Positions 1 through 7,235 of a DNA stretch of 64,000 bases are shown here, piece by piece; position 1 is the first letter of the stretch; every line of letters starts with the position of its first letter. A program made the translations under genes and the position numbers. The DNA comes from Ardenticatenaceae bacterium (GTDB taxonomy: Bacteria > Chloroflexota > Anaerolineae > Promineifilales > Promineifilaceae), in contig JACKBN010000021.1 in the NCBI GenBank assembly GCA_020634565.1, forward strand, positions 15,443-79,442, given 5' to 3'. The notes under the pieces were generated by a model that was not told where the DNA came from, ran no database searches, and saw nothing but the letters and a program-made list of their open reading frames with translations.

Positions 1-2
1 GC

Positions 3-599
3 GGATTGGGGTGGGTTGCGGATTATGCCTTTGCCCTTTCTTGTTTGGGTGCTTTTCCGGTAGCTGTGGGTGTTGTGTGGCTGGCTGAGCAATATATGAA
101 GCGGTACTGGCCAAGCGGCCGTACCGTCACTTTGATGTCCAATGGCCTGAGCACGCAAACGGAGGCTGGTAGCACAGTCACATTGACCAAAGCACAAGGC
201 ATCGTGCCAATGGCCTGGTATTTTGATCTGCGTGGTTGGCAGCGAGGTGGGCGTGAACGGCGTGTGCCGCAGAACTGGCTTTGTTTGTCTGTCGAACTCA
301 AGGCAGGCAAGGACAGTATTATCATTTTTACCTACCTGCCGGAAAGCCGCGCCGAGGGGTGGCTGGCCAAAGGAAATAAGCCCACTTTTTATCAGATTCA
401 TCCGCAAAATGTGTATGACAATTCGCTGCGAACACGTCTGGCAGGCCCAAGCCGCCCCGAGATACCGCCGGATGTCATCACTGGTAAGGATGGGCCGTAT
501 TGGCTGGCTGAACGTCGGCGCTGGCTGGATGGGTTTGAACTGCCGCCGGAAGAATTTGAGACGTTTATGGACCACATTCGAACAACCTTGAAATTGTGA
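3..599 (+). CDS. Membrane-anchored protein of unknown function, 5' end cut by window
   Basis: The reading frame is open to the window edge; a TTG at 6 is the first possible start, so the true N-terminus may lie upstream. One hydrophobic segment spans about residues 7-29 of the visible product, followed by a soluble part of some 165 residues rich in beta-type and Trp residues, ending in an acidic helix. I do not recognise the family. The last codons and the stop run into the AATTGTGAA word repeat that fills the gap before the next gene, so the extreme C-terminus is encoded by the repeat. Confidence concerns the gene being real, not a function. Confidence 0.6.
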   Translation, partial: GLGWVADYAFALSCLGAFPVAVGVVWLAEQYMKRYWPSGRTVTLMSNGLSTQTEAGSTVTLTKAQGIVPMAWYFDLRGWQRGGRERRVPQNWLCLSVELKAGKDSIIIFTYLPESRAEGWLAKGNKPTFYQIHPQNVYDNSLRTRLAGPSRPEIPPDVITGKDGPYWLAERRRWLDGFELPPEEFETFMDHIRTTLKL

Positions 600-665
600 A
601 TTGTGAATAATTAATTGTGGATTGTGAATGGGTGTCTTTCTTCACAATTCAAACTTCACAATTCG
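591..665. repeat. Word-repeat imperfect palindrome (GAATTGTGAA / TTCACAATTC)
   Basis: The left half repeats the word GAATTGTGAA several times and the right half repeats its complement TTCACAATTC twice, so a folded arm pair can form across 620-645. The element includes the stop codon of the preceding gene and ends shortly before the ribosome-binding site of the acyl-CoA dehydrogenase gene. It is one of a class of such elements in this window, each made of a different word. Confidence 0.75.
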
Positions 666-697
666 CCACTTACGATTATTTTGGAGGATTTCCTACG

Positions 698-1861
698 ATG
701 TTTGATTTTATTACTGAAGAACACAAGATGATTCAGCAGGAAGCGCGCCGCTTTGCCCAAAATGAAGTGGCCCCTGTGGCGGAACATCATGACCAGACTG
801 GCGAATTTCCCATTAAAACGGTGCGCAAAATGGGCGAGCTGGGCTTTATGGGCATTGAGGTGCCTGAAGAGTATGGCGGCATTGGCATGGATACGCTGGC
901 CTATTCAATGGCGCTGACGGAAATTTGTAAAGCCGATGCCAGCCACGGCACGGTGATGTCCGTGAATAATTCGCTGTACTGCCACGGTATTCTCAAGTTT
1001 GGCACCGAAGAGCAAATTCAAAAGTATGTGGTGCCGGTGGCCAGCGGCCAAAAAATTGGTGCCTACAGCCTGACGGAGCCTATGTCGGGCAGCGATGCGG
1101 GCACGATGAAAAGCCGCGCTATGCTGAATGACGAAGGGACGCATTATGTGATAAACGGCCGTAAATCCTGGGTCACCTCTGCACCCTATGCCGATTACAT
1201 TGTGCTGTTTACCATGACCCAGCCGGAACTCAAGCACAAAGGCGTCACTGCTTTTTTGATTGAGACCGATCATCAAGGGTTTGAGCGCGGCAAAACGGAG
1301 CCCAAGCTGGGCATCCGTGCCAGCGCCACCAGCGAAATCATCTTCGATAATTATGAATGCCCGGTAGAAAACCGGCTGGGGAAAGAAGGCGATGGTTTCA
1401 AAATTGCCATGACTGTTCTGGACGCAGGGCGCATCGGCATTGCTTCCCAGGCGTTGGGCATTGCGGAAGCGGCGTTGGAAGCCAGCGTGGCGTATGCTCA
1501 GGAGCGCGAAGCATTTGGCCAGAAAATCGGCCAATTCCAGATGATCCAGCAGAAATTAGCCGACATGAAATGCCGCGTGGATGCCAGTCGTTTGCTGATT
1601 TACCAGGCGTGTCTGGCCAAAAAAGCTGCCAAAGAGAACGGCGGACGCTACTCTATGGAGGCCAGCATGGCCAAGCTGTATGCCAGCGAGACGGCGATGT
1701 ATGTCACAACCGAGGCAATTCAAATTCATGGTGGTATGGGGTACAGCAAAGAGATGCCGCTGGAGCGATATTTCCGCGATGCCAAGATCACAGAAATTTA
1801 TGAAGGTACCAGTGAAATTCAGCGAATGGTGATTGCCCGCAGCTTAACGGGCTTGCGTTAA
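698..1861 (+). CDS. Acyl-CoA dehydrogenase (short-chain/butyryl-CoA type)
   Basis: FAD-dependent enzyme that oxidises acyl-CoA to trans-2-enoyl-CoA in beta-oxidation or branched-chain amino acid breakdown, passing electrons to ETF. The product has 387 residues, normal for the family. The N-terminal helical domain, the middle beta domain (YSLTEPMSGSDAG, a FAD/substrate motif) and the C-terminal helical domain are all present. The catalytic base is Glu369 in IYEGTSEIQR, as in short- and medium-chain enzymes. The ATG at 698 is chosen because GGAGG sits at 683-687; the frame is open upstream to 617 but that part is repeat DNA. No ETF genes are adjacent. Chain-length preference cannot be read from sequence. 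Confidence 0.96.
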   Translation: MFDFITEEHKMIQQEARRFAQNEVAPVAEHHDQTGEFPIKTVRKMGELGFMGIEVPEEYGGIGMDTLAYSMALTEICKADASHGTVMSVNNSLYCHGILKFGTEEQIQKYVVPVASGQKIGAYSLTEPMSGSDAGTMKSRAMLNDEGTHYVINGRKSWVTSAPYADYIVLFTMTQPELKHKGVTAFLIETDHQGFERGKTEPKLGIRASATSEIIFDNYECPVENRLGKEGDGFKIAMTVLDAGRIGIASQALGIAEAALEASVAYAQEREAFGQKIGQFQMIQQKLADMKCRVDASRLLIYQACLAKKAAKENGGRYSMEASMAKLYASETAMYVTTEAIQIHGGMGYSKEMPLERYFRDAKITEIYEGTSEIQRMVIARSLTGLR

Positions 1862-1885
1862 CCATCTGCGATTAAGTGAGGTTCG

Positions 1886-1978
1886 ATGATGTCTAAACCA
1901 AAATTGGGTTACAAAATCTTTGTAATTTTTATGTTGTTGCTGCTTGTGCTGCCCATTGTGCTGCAAATCTTTCAGTAG
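1886..1978 (+). CDS. 30-residue hydrophobic peptide
   Basis: A short frame starts with ATG-ATG at 1886, 24 bp after the acyl-CoA dehydrogenase stop, behind a purine-rich AGTGAGG. It encodes a basic N-terminus (MMSKPKLGYK) followed by about 19 hydrophobic residues and stops just before a strong terminator. The topology, a positive patch then one membrane segment, is that of a genuine single-pass microprotein. There is no homology basis for a function. Co-transcription with the dehydrogenase is likely because nothing separates them and the terminator follows both. Confidence 0.5.
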   Translation: MMSKPKLGYKIFVIFMLLLLVLPIVLQIFQ

Positions 1979-2016
1979 GCGAGTAGGTTAGCACGACATT
2001 CTTCGCTAGAAAATAG

Positions 2017-2061
2017 AAACGGTCCTGCGTCAGCACAATAAGCGCTGACGCAGGACCGTTT
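2017..2061. terminator. Bidirectional intrinsic terminator
   Basis: A perfect 18-bp inverted repeat (AAACGGTCCTGCGTCAGC at 2017-2034 and its complement at 2044-2061) encloses a 9-nt loop. T-rich sequence follows on the plus side, and the AAA arm ends give T residues on the minus side. It separates the plus-strand dehydrogenase unit from the convergent minus-strand yggT gene and can serve both. Confidence 0.88.
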
Positions 2062-2066
2062 TATAT

Positions 2067-2345
2067 TTATGCCATTCCGTATAAAAGATTTACGATAACC
2101 CCGCGCAGCAAATCCAGCCCGATTAAGACAATCAAAGGTGTAAAATCTAGGCCGCCCATGTTGGGCAAAATGTTGCGTATTGGCTGCATGATGGGTTCCG
2201 TTGCCTGGTAGACAAAGCGCAGGATGGGTCCCCAAGTGGGATGATACGGATCCACGCGAATCCACGAGAAAATGACTCGGGCAAAAATCAAAATGGTGTA
2301 GGCTCGAAAAATAAGGTTAATAGCGTCTGCAATAGCAATTATCAT
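2067..2345 (-). CDS. yggT: YggT family membrane protein
   Basis: Small integral membrane protein of 92 residues with two hydrophobic regions, about 3-26 and 68-90. The YggT signature is visible as FARVIFSWIRVDPYHPTWG followed by PIMQPIRNILPNMGGLDFTP. In Gram-positive bacteria and cyanobacteria YggT-like proteins (YlmG) sit next to yggS/ylmE and cell-division genes and are linked to septum or nucleoid organisation. Here the gene starts 26 bp after yggS on the same strand, so the usual pair is kept, although sepF and divIVA are not nearby. It ends at the shared terminator at 2017-2061. Confidence 0.9.
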   Translation of the reverse strand: MIIAIADAINLIFRAYTILIFARVIFSWIRVDPYHPTWGPILRFVYQATEPIMQPIRNILPNMGGLDFTPLIVLIGLDLLRGVIVNLLYGMA

Positions 2346-2371
2346 GTTGAAATCCTTCTACTTGTAACTTT

Positions 2372-3124
2372 TTAATGGGTATGCCGTTCGCCAAAAAGGG
2401 CGCGACCAACGCGCACATGGGTGGCACCTTCGGCGATGGCCAGTGGATAGTCGTCGGTCATGCCCATCGAGAGGGCTAACGGCCGTTCCAATTCCATCGC
2501 CTCAGCCAACCATTCCGCCAGCAGGCGGGTGCGCTTAAAAACGGTGCGGATGAACTCGAGCTCTGCATCCCAGGGGGCCATTGTCATCAGTCCCTGGAGG
2601 GTTAAACCCGGCAGCGCCGCGACCGTTTTGCTAAAGTTACGGATTTCTGCCCGCTGCGTCGCACTATTTTCCCAATCTACACAATTTACTCCTGATTTAC
2701 TCATCTCGCCGGAGATATTGATTTCGAGGAAGGTTGGTAATGGGCGCGATTGCGCACGGCCGTTTTCCACCAGCCGGTTCGAGAGGCGATTGGCAATCTT
2801 TAGCCGGTCCAGGGCGTGGAAAACGTCGGCATGGTCGGCGATGGGGTTGGTTTTGCGACTTTGCAGCGTGCCGATGAAGTGCCAGACGATGCCGCTATCT
2901 GGGCCAAGTTTTGCTTCGACGAACGGCCGTTTCTCTGCCAATTCTTCCGCCCGATTTTCACCAAAATGGCGCATCCCGGCAGCATAAGCTTCCAAAATGA
3001 GCTCAGCGGGCCATGTTTTGGTCACAGCCACGAGCGTAATGTCGTTTGGGTTGCGGTTGGCCTCAGCGGCGGATTGGGCAATCTGTTGCAGAACTTCCTG
3101 GTAGCGGGATTCGAGTGTGCTCAT
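2372..3124 (-). CDS. yggS: YggS family pyridoxal-phosphate homeostasis protein
   Basis: Single-domain TIM-barrel protein that binds PLP and influences cellular PLP and amino-acid balance (PROSC/PLPBP family). The PLP lysine is in LVAVTKTWP near residue 34. Other family motifs are RHFGENRAEE, WHFIGTLQSRK and, near the C-terminus, SMGMTDDYPLAI and RVGRALFG. The 250-residue length is typical. The ATG at 3124 is preferred over an in-frame upstream start because TATAAT lies six bases upstream, suggesting a leaderless message and leaving no room for a longer protein. yggT follows in the same operon. Confidence 0.94.
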   Translation of the reverse strand: MSTLESRYQEVLQQIAQSAAEANRNPNDITLVAVTKTWPAELILEAYAAGMRHFGENRAEELAEKRPFVEAKLGPDSGIVWHFIGTLQSRKTNPIADHADVFHALDRLKIANRLSNRLVENGRAQSRPLPTFLEINISGEMSKSGVNCVDWENSATQRAEIRNFSKTVAALPGLTLQGLMTMAPWDAELEFIRTVFKRTRLLAEWLAEAMELERPLALSMGMTDDYPLAIAEGATHVRVGRALFGERHTH

Positions 3125-3130
3125 GAGTGA

Positions 3131-3136
3131 ATTATA
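3131..3136 (-). promoter_or_regulatory. Probable -10 box of a leaderless yggS promoter
   Basis: On the minus strand TATAAT is followed by six bases (TCACTC) and the yggS ATG, placing transcription start at or beside the start codon. The same geometry, TATAAT plus six bases plus ATG, occurs before pspA at 24967. No convincing -35 hexamer was picked out. Confidence 0.55.
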
Positions 3137-3157
3137 GCAGGGGAACGGTGGGGAAAA

Positions 3158-3210
3158 GTAATTGGTAATTGAGTAATTGCCCAATTACCAATTACCAATT
3201 TCAAATTACC
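3158..3210. repeat. AATTACC word-repeat palindrome
   Basis: AATTGGTAATTGAGTAATTG faces CCAATTACCAATTACCAATT, an imperfect palindrome of seven-base words. It lies upstream of yggS and overlaps the stop codon of the beta-propeller lipoprotein gene, whose TAA is part of an AATTACC unit. The same word family recurs at 23129-23177, 37694-37764 and 52736-52750. Confidence 0.8.
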
Positions 3211-4624
3211 CCGTGTAGCTAATCTGGAAAATGATGCCGGTCGCCCAGTCGGCCACGTACAGGCTGCCGTCTGGGCCGGTGACTACGTCAATCGGGGCGG
3301 CAAAGCCGGTGGCAAAGTTGACCGGGGCCGAGGAACCACCCGCGCCGATGTGCATGATTTTCTGTGCGCCCACAAAGGAGCTCCACAGCGCCACAAAGAT
3401 GGCGTTGTTGTAGCCTGGGAATTGGCTGCCGTTGTAGACCGCTACCCCGGTGGGTGAAGCGCTGGGGGTAAACGTTGCCAGCGGCGGAATGACGGTGACG
3501 CCGGGCGGTGGGCTAAAGCAGACATCGCAATCGTAGTACGGATAGCCGTGCAGGCCGCCGGGCACGACGCGGTGCAGCCGTTCTGGCGGGTCGAAGTCTG
3601 GTGTGTTGTCGGTAGCCCACAGCTGGCCATTGCTGTCCCAGGCGATGTCGTAGGGATTGCGGAAGCCGGTGGCATAAACGGAGACTTCGCCCGTATCCGG
3701 GTTGAAGCGCAAAATGGAGGCTTCCAGCGGGTGCAGCTCATCTTGCTGCCCGGCATTGGGGCCATCCAAAATTTCGCCATGATCGGCACGGCCACCGACA
3801 CCCACGTAGCCAAAGCCATCGGGGCCAAAAGCGATGCCGTTGGCGGCATGGAAGTAGGTGTAGCAGCAGGGCAGCCCGCCAATGAGCTGGCCGCGATTAA
3901 CGATGGAAACTTGGGACTCGCCACCAACGTTTTCATCCCGCACGCGGCTGGAAACGTATAGTTGGTTGGTGCCTGGGCGGAAGGCGATGCCGGTGGGCAC
4001 GGTGTAGCCGCCTGCGTAGGTGCTGATCCCGCCAGCACTATCCATTTTGTAGATGGTTCCCGCCTGGATAGCGATGTACAGTTGGCCATCTACGGGACTA
4101 AAGGCGATGCTGGTGGGTTGGCCTTCAACACGGCCGTAATATTTCACGCTAAATCCGGCCGGTACGCGAATACGATTTTCCCAGCCAGCGACATCGGTGT
4201 TGGCGGGATAGTTGTAGTCGGTGGGGGCTTCTACGCCGCCGGGTGAGGCAGGCGGCGGTGGGCTGCTGGGTGTGTTGGCTGCTGTTGGATTTGCTTCAAC
4301 GGCCGTTGGCTGGGGCTGGTCTGCGGTAGGGTCTGGCTGAACGGCCGTTGGGCCGGGTTCTTCGGCTGTTGGTGACGGTTCCTCGGTGGGCGTACTGGTT
4401 GGGGGCGATGTCGCGGTGGGTGGTTCAGGTAAGGGTGTATTGGTGGCAGGAACGGCCGTGTCTGTTGCCGTAGGCGCGAGCGTGGCCGTGTCCGTAGCGG
4501 TGGGTTCCTCGATGACGGCTACCTCTGCGGTAGGCGGCGTGGTGGGCGTTGCCGTATCTGCCCCGCCACAGCTAACAATAAATGTGGTGAGAATCAGTAA
4601 AAAAGGCAAAAAATATTTGCGCAT
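3206..4624 (-). CDS. Lipoprotein with glucose/sorbosone dehydrogenase-like beta-propeller
   Basis: Exported lipoprotein of 472 residues. A signal peptide ends in a lipobox (FIVSC, Cys19). Residues about 22-130 form an Ala/Thr/Pro/Glu-rich linker, and the rest is a beta-propeller. Propeller features include VPAGFSVKYYGRV, SIAFSPVDGQLYIA, GFRNPYDIAWDSNGQLWATD and VVPGGLHGYPYYDC, as in PQQ-dependent aldose sugar dehydrogenases and related NHL/SMP-30-like proteins. A surface sugar oxidase role is possible, but binding residues for PQQ cannot be confirmed by eye. Four ACGGCCGT copies fall at about 4130-4460, mostly in the linker, where they encode Thr-Ala-Val. Confidence 0.85.
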   Translation of the reverse strand: MRKYFLPFLLILTTFIVSCGGADTATPTTPPTAEVAVIEEPTATDTATLAPTATDTAVPATNTPLPEPPTATSPPTSTPTEEPSPTAEEPGPTAVQPDPTADQPQPTAVEANPTAANTPSSPPPPASPGGVEAPTDYNYPANTDVAGWENRIRVPAGFSVKYYGRVEGQPTSIAFSPVDGQLYIAIQAGTIYKMDSAGGISTYAGGYTVPTGIAFRPGTNQLYVSSRVRDENVGGESQVSIVNRGQLIGGLPCCYTYFHAANGIAFGPDGFGYVGVGGRADHGEILDGPNAGQQDELHPLEASILRFNPDTGEVSVYATGFRNPYDIAWDSNGQLWATDNTPDFDPPERLHRVVPGGLHGYPYYDCDVCFSPPPGVTVIPPLATFTPSASPTGVAVYNGSQFPGYNNAIFVALWSSFVGAQKIMHIGAGGSSAPVNFATGFAAPIDVVTGPDGSLYVADWATGIIFQISYTG

Positions 4625-4713
4625 GACAGTTTTCCAATCCTTTATTGATCTGTGAATTTCTGAACGAATCAGAATATTTGATTTTTACCTCGTTTTGGGC
4701 AAAAACGCGATTT

Positions 4714-5355
4714 TTAATGGGGGGAGGTGGTGAGTGAAAGCGTAAAAGAGAACAGTTGACGATTTTCCAGTTCAGCTAGCGTTAGCTCCCCGCCGTGCTG
4801 CCTGACAATCTCTTTGGTTAGCTCCAGGAAGCTGGGGGCAATCATGCTTTCTGAGTCCATGAGGCTGTGAATGGTAAAGTGGAGCGTGTCTGTTTTTGCT
4901 TTTACGTGTACTGCGGGAAGATGGGTTTGTAAACGCGGGAGCTGCTGTTTGGTATCCCCGGCTGCCAGCATGGCCAGTGTGGCAGAAAGAATATAACTGT
5001 CGCACTGAATTTGAGGATCGCCATCTGTTACAAAAGTAATCTCTTCGATTTCGTAGCTATTCTTGAGCGTTTTTCTGACGTTGGCCAATAGTTCGGAGAT
5101 GGGCGCAAGTTCAAATTTTAGCTGTCCAAAAGCAATCTGGTTGAGCAGCATCAGGCGATTGCTTTGATCGAGCAGGCGGGAAGTTGAATGATCAATGATT
5201 TCGACGAACTTGCGCTGGTCTTCGGTGAGCGGATCGGCCAAATCCTGCATGAGGATAGAAACGGCTGAGCGAATGTTGCTAAGTGGGGTACGCAAATCGT
5301 GATTGATTGCGTGGAGCAACTGCTCCAGGTATTCATTTTCAGAATGCTCAGCCAT
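4714..5355 (-). CDS. Degenerate histidine kinase: HisKA domain, ATP-binding lobe incomplete
   Basis: The 213-residue protein begins with a clear dimerisation and phosphoacceptor H-box, AINHDLRTPLSN with His19. After the two HisKA helices the expected N-box (Asn), DxGxG and GxGLG motifs of the ATPase domain are absent. Only the last strand-helix part is recognisable (EIVRQHGGELTLAELE). Length and lack of ATP-binding motifs argue against an active kinase. It could be a phosphotransfer or sequestering partner for another two-component system. It overlaps the 3' end of dtd by 8 bp, so it is translationally coupled to it. No receiver gene is adjacent. Confidence 0.75.
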   Translation of the reverse strand: MAEHSENEYLEQLLHAINHDLRTPLSNIRSAVSILMQDLADPLTEDQRKFVEIIDHSTSRLLDQSNRLMLLNQIAFGQLKFELAPISELLANVRKTLKNSYEIEEITFVTDGDPQIQCDSYILSATLAMLAAGDTKQQLPRLQTHLPAVHVKAKTDTLHFTIHSLMDSESMIAPSFLELTKEIVRQHGGELTLAELENRQLFSFTLSLTTSPH

Positions 5356-5800
5356 TTGCTGCTTCTCTTTCCAACATCAAGGTAACGGGACCGTCATTGT
5401 GAATATTAACCTGCATCATTGCGCCAAATTGGCCTGTGGCCACGGTGAGTCCTGTCTGGCGCAAGCAGTCACAAAAATAATCGACTAGAGGTTCAGCCTG
5501 TTCTGGTCGGGCGGCGGCGGTGAAAGACGGCCGTTTACCCTTGCGTGCATCGCCATAAAGCGTAAATTGAGAAACTACCAGCACATTGCCGTCCACATCG
5601 GCCAGCCCCAGATTCATTTTACCCGCCTCATCTTCAAACAGGCGCAGCCCGGCAACTTTGTTGGCCAACCAATCGGCTTCAGCCGTGGTGTCACTGTGGG
5701 TCACGCCCAGCAGAATGACAAAGCCACGCTCAATCTGACCGATGATACGGCCGTTGACGGTAACGTTAGCGGAGGAGACTCTTTGGAGTAAAGCGCGCAT
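5348..5800 (-). CDS. dtd: D-aminoacyl-tRNA deacylase
   Basis: Cytoplasmic proofreading enzyme that hydrolyses D-aminoacyl-tRNA (and glycyl-tRNA-Ala), preventing D-residues from entering proteins. The 150-residue length is typical. Both family signatures are present: SQFTLYGD near residues 77-84 and NDGPVT near 134-139, the cross-subunit Gly-cisPro motif. The N-terminus MRALLQRVSSANV is canonical. The gene follows the large glycan operon after a 61-bp gap and overlaps the degenerate kinase gene downstream. Confidence 0.97.
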   Translation of the reverse strand: MRALLQRVSSANVTVNGRIIGQIERGFVILLGVTHSDTTAEADWLANKVAGLRLFEDEAGKMNLGLADVDGNVLVVSQFTLYGDARKGKRPSFTAAARPEQAEPLVDYFCDCLRQTGLTVATGQFGAMMQVNIHNDGPVTLMLEREAANG

Positions 5801-5861
5801 GTTTCTGAAAAGTAAAAAGTTATTGAGCAGTGATTTTAGGGTAAATAGTATGATTCGTCTA

Positions 5862-7232
5862 TCAATTCTTTTGCCATTTGATGATCAACTTTTTGAAGAA
5901 GTAATATGTTTTTGAGCTAACATGTTCAAATCCGGCAGCAGCAATGGGCAGCATGAGCATATTTAGTGGCCAGCGAAAGCGACTTTCTGCAAACGTAATG
6001 AAATGGACGGCAGTCAGTGCAATGCTCCAAGCAACGAGATACCAGACAAATGGCGAGCGTCTCTGTTTCCATAAACCAGGTAGTAAAAAAAGGTAAAGAA
6101 CCAGTGTGGCAATTATATTATCGTAATAAGGAACGATATCAGAAATAATGGCTCCGCTTGGCGTCCATTTAATTACCCCTGTAGCAAGTGGAACGTTCTG
6201 AGGTGTCCACAGTGCCCAGGATTTAGTAAGGCCCATTTTTAAAAAATGAAACGGCCGTTCCTGAATATATTGCATGCCGAGACTAAATAGATATTCGTTT
6301 TGCTCCACCTCAGACATTGTAGGCACATTTTTCAAGGAATTCCACCATCCCGATTCTGAGGGTATTTCAGTGAGAAGAGGAGTAAACAAATCGATTTCAA
6401 GTGTAGGATAAATATCCTTCGTGGCTGGATTGTTGCCTTTCCACAGGTTGATGCCGCTGGTGGTCGTGCTTAAGGAAAAAGTTCCCAATGCTTGCCAGTT
6501 GCGGATACCCCAGGGTAATAGTGTCAGTAAAAACGTGAGGAGAAATAGGGCGAGTCGCTTCGCCACTAGAATTTTCGATTTGTGAGTTCTGAGCAGCCAC
6601 AAAAACCATATTCCGCTTGCCAACAGTACGGCAGGTGCCAACGGCCGTACCAAGCACGATAATCCCAAAACAAAACCTAGTGCCAGAACTTTTGTGGTGG
6701 TGTGTGCTTCCATTTCAGAAGTAAAAATATACCCCCCAAGCGTAAGTAAGAAAGTGAACAAGACCGTTTCATGTTGGACAACATTGTCAAGTGGAATAAA
6801 AATTCCCAAGGCAAACAAAAATATGATGACAAGTGTGGGCCAGGATTTTTTCGTGAAGCGGTAAGTGAGGAGTGTGAGTAGGGCAAACGTGAGTCCTGCA
6901 AATATCGATTGGGCCACAATGATGGGCTCTGGGTTGTTGGTGAATGACAAGAAGGCGGCTAGAAATAACGGATAAAGTGGGGGACGGTAGGCAGTTGGCG
7001 TAATTTGATCCAGGGAGAAAATGCCTTTTTCCGTAATTGAATGGGCAATTATGCCGTATGAGGGCGACCCAGATTGCCAGAAATCTTGTATATCCGTAAA
7101 AATAAAGTTGGCCAGCTGAATCTGGAAAATTGTGATGACGAGTGCCGTTACGATGGCAAGTAGAATGGCCTTGCGATCCTGGTTTTTTGATGAGTACGCG
7201 TCTCTTGGCAATGTGTTCAAAGGGGGTGTCAC
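5862..7232 (-). CDS. GT-C membrane glycosyltransferase (GT39/ArnT-like)
   Basis: Polytopic protein of 456 residues with about ten membrane segments. The motif TAYRPPLYPLFLA in the first extracytoplasmic loop and the acidic FTDIQDFW before it match the pattern of polyprenol-phosphate-dependent GT-C enzymes. These transfer sugars from undecaprenyl-phosphate carriers on the outer face of the membrane. It is the last gene of the overlapping minus-strand glycan run; its start is 3 bp past the stop of the preceding gene. Its codon use looks more AT-rich than the neighbours at 8908-13924, hinting at different ancestry. Donor and acceptor cannot be inferred. Confidence 0.8.
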   Translation of the reverse strand: MTPPLNTLPRDAYSSKNQDRKAILLAIVTALVITIFQIQLANFIFTDIQDFWQSGSPSYGIIAHSITEKGIFSLDQITPTAYRPPLYPLFLAAFLSFTNNPEPIIVAQSIFAGLTFALLTLLTYRFTKKSWPTLVIIFLFALGIFIPLDNVVQHETVLFTFLLTLGGYIFTSEMEAHTTTKVLALGFVLGLSCLVRPLAPAVLLASGIWFLWLLRTHKSKILVAKRLALFLLTFLLTLLPWGIRNWQALGTFSLSTTTSGINLWKGNNPATKDIYPTLEIDLFTPLLTEIPSESGWWNSLKNVPTMSEVEQNEYLFSLGMQYIQERPFHFLKMGLTKSWALWTPQNVPLATGVIKWTPSGAIISDIVPYYDNIIATLVLYLFLLPGLWKQRRSPFVWYLVAWSIALTAVHFITFAESRFRWPLNMLMLPIAAAGFEHVSSKTYYFFKKLIIKWQKN

Positions 7233-7235
7233 GGG

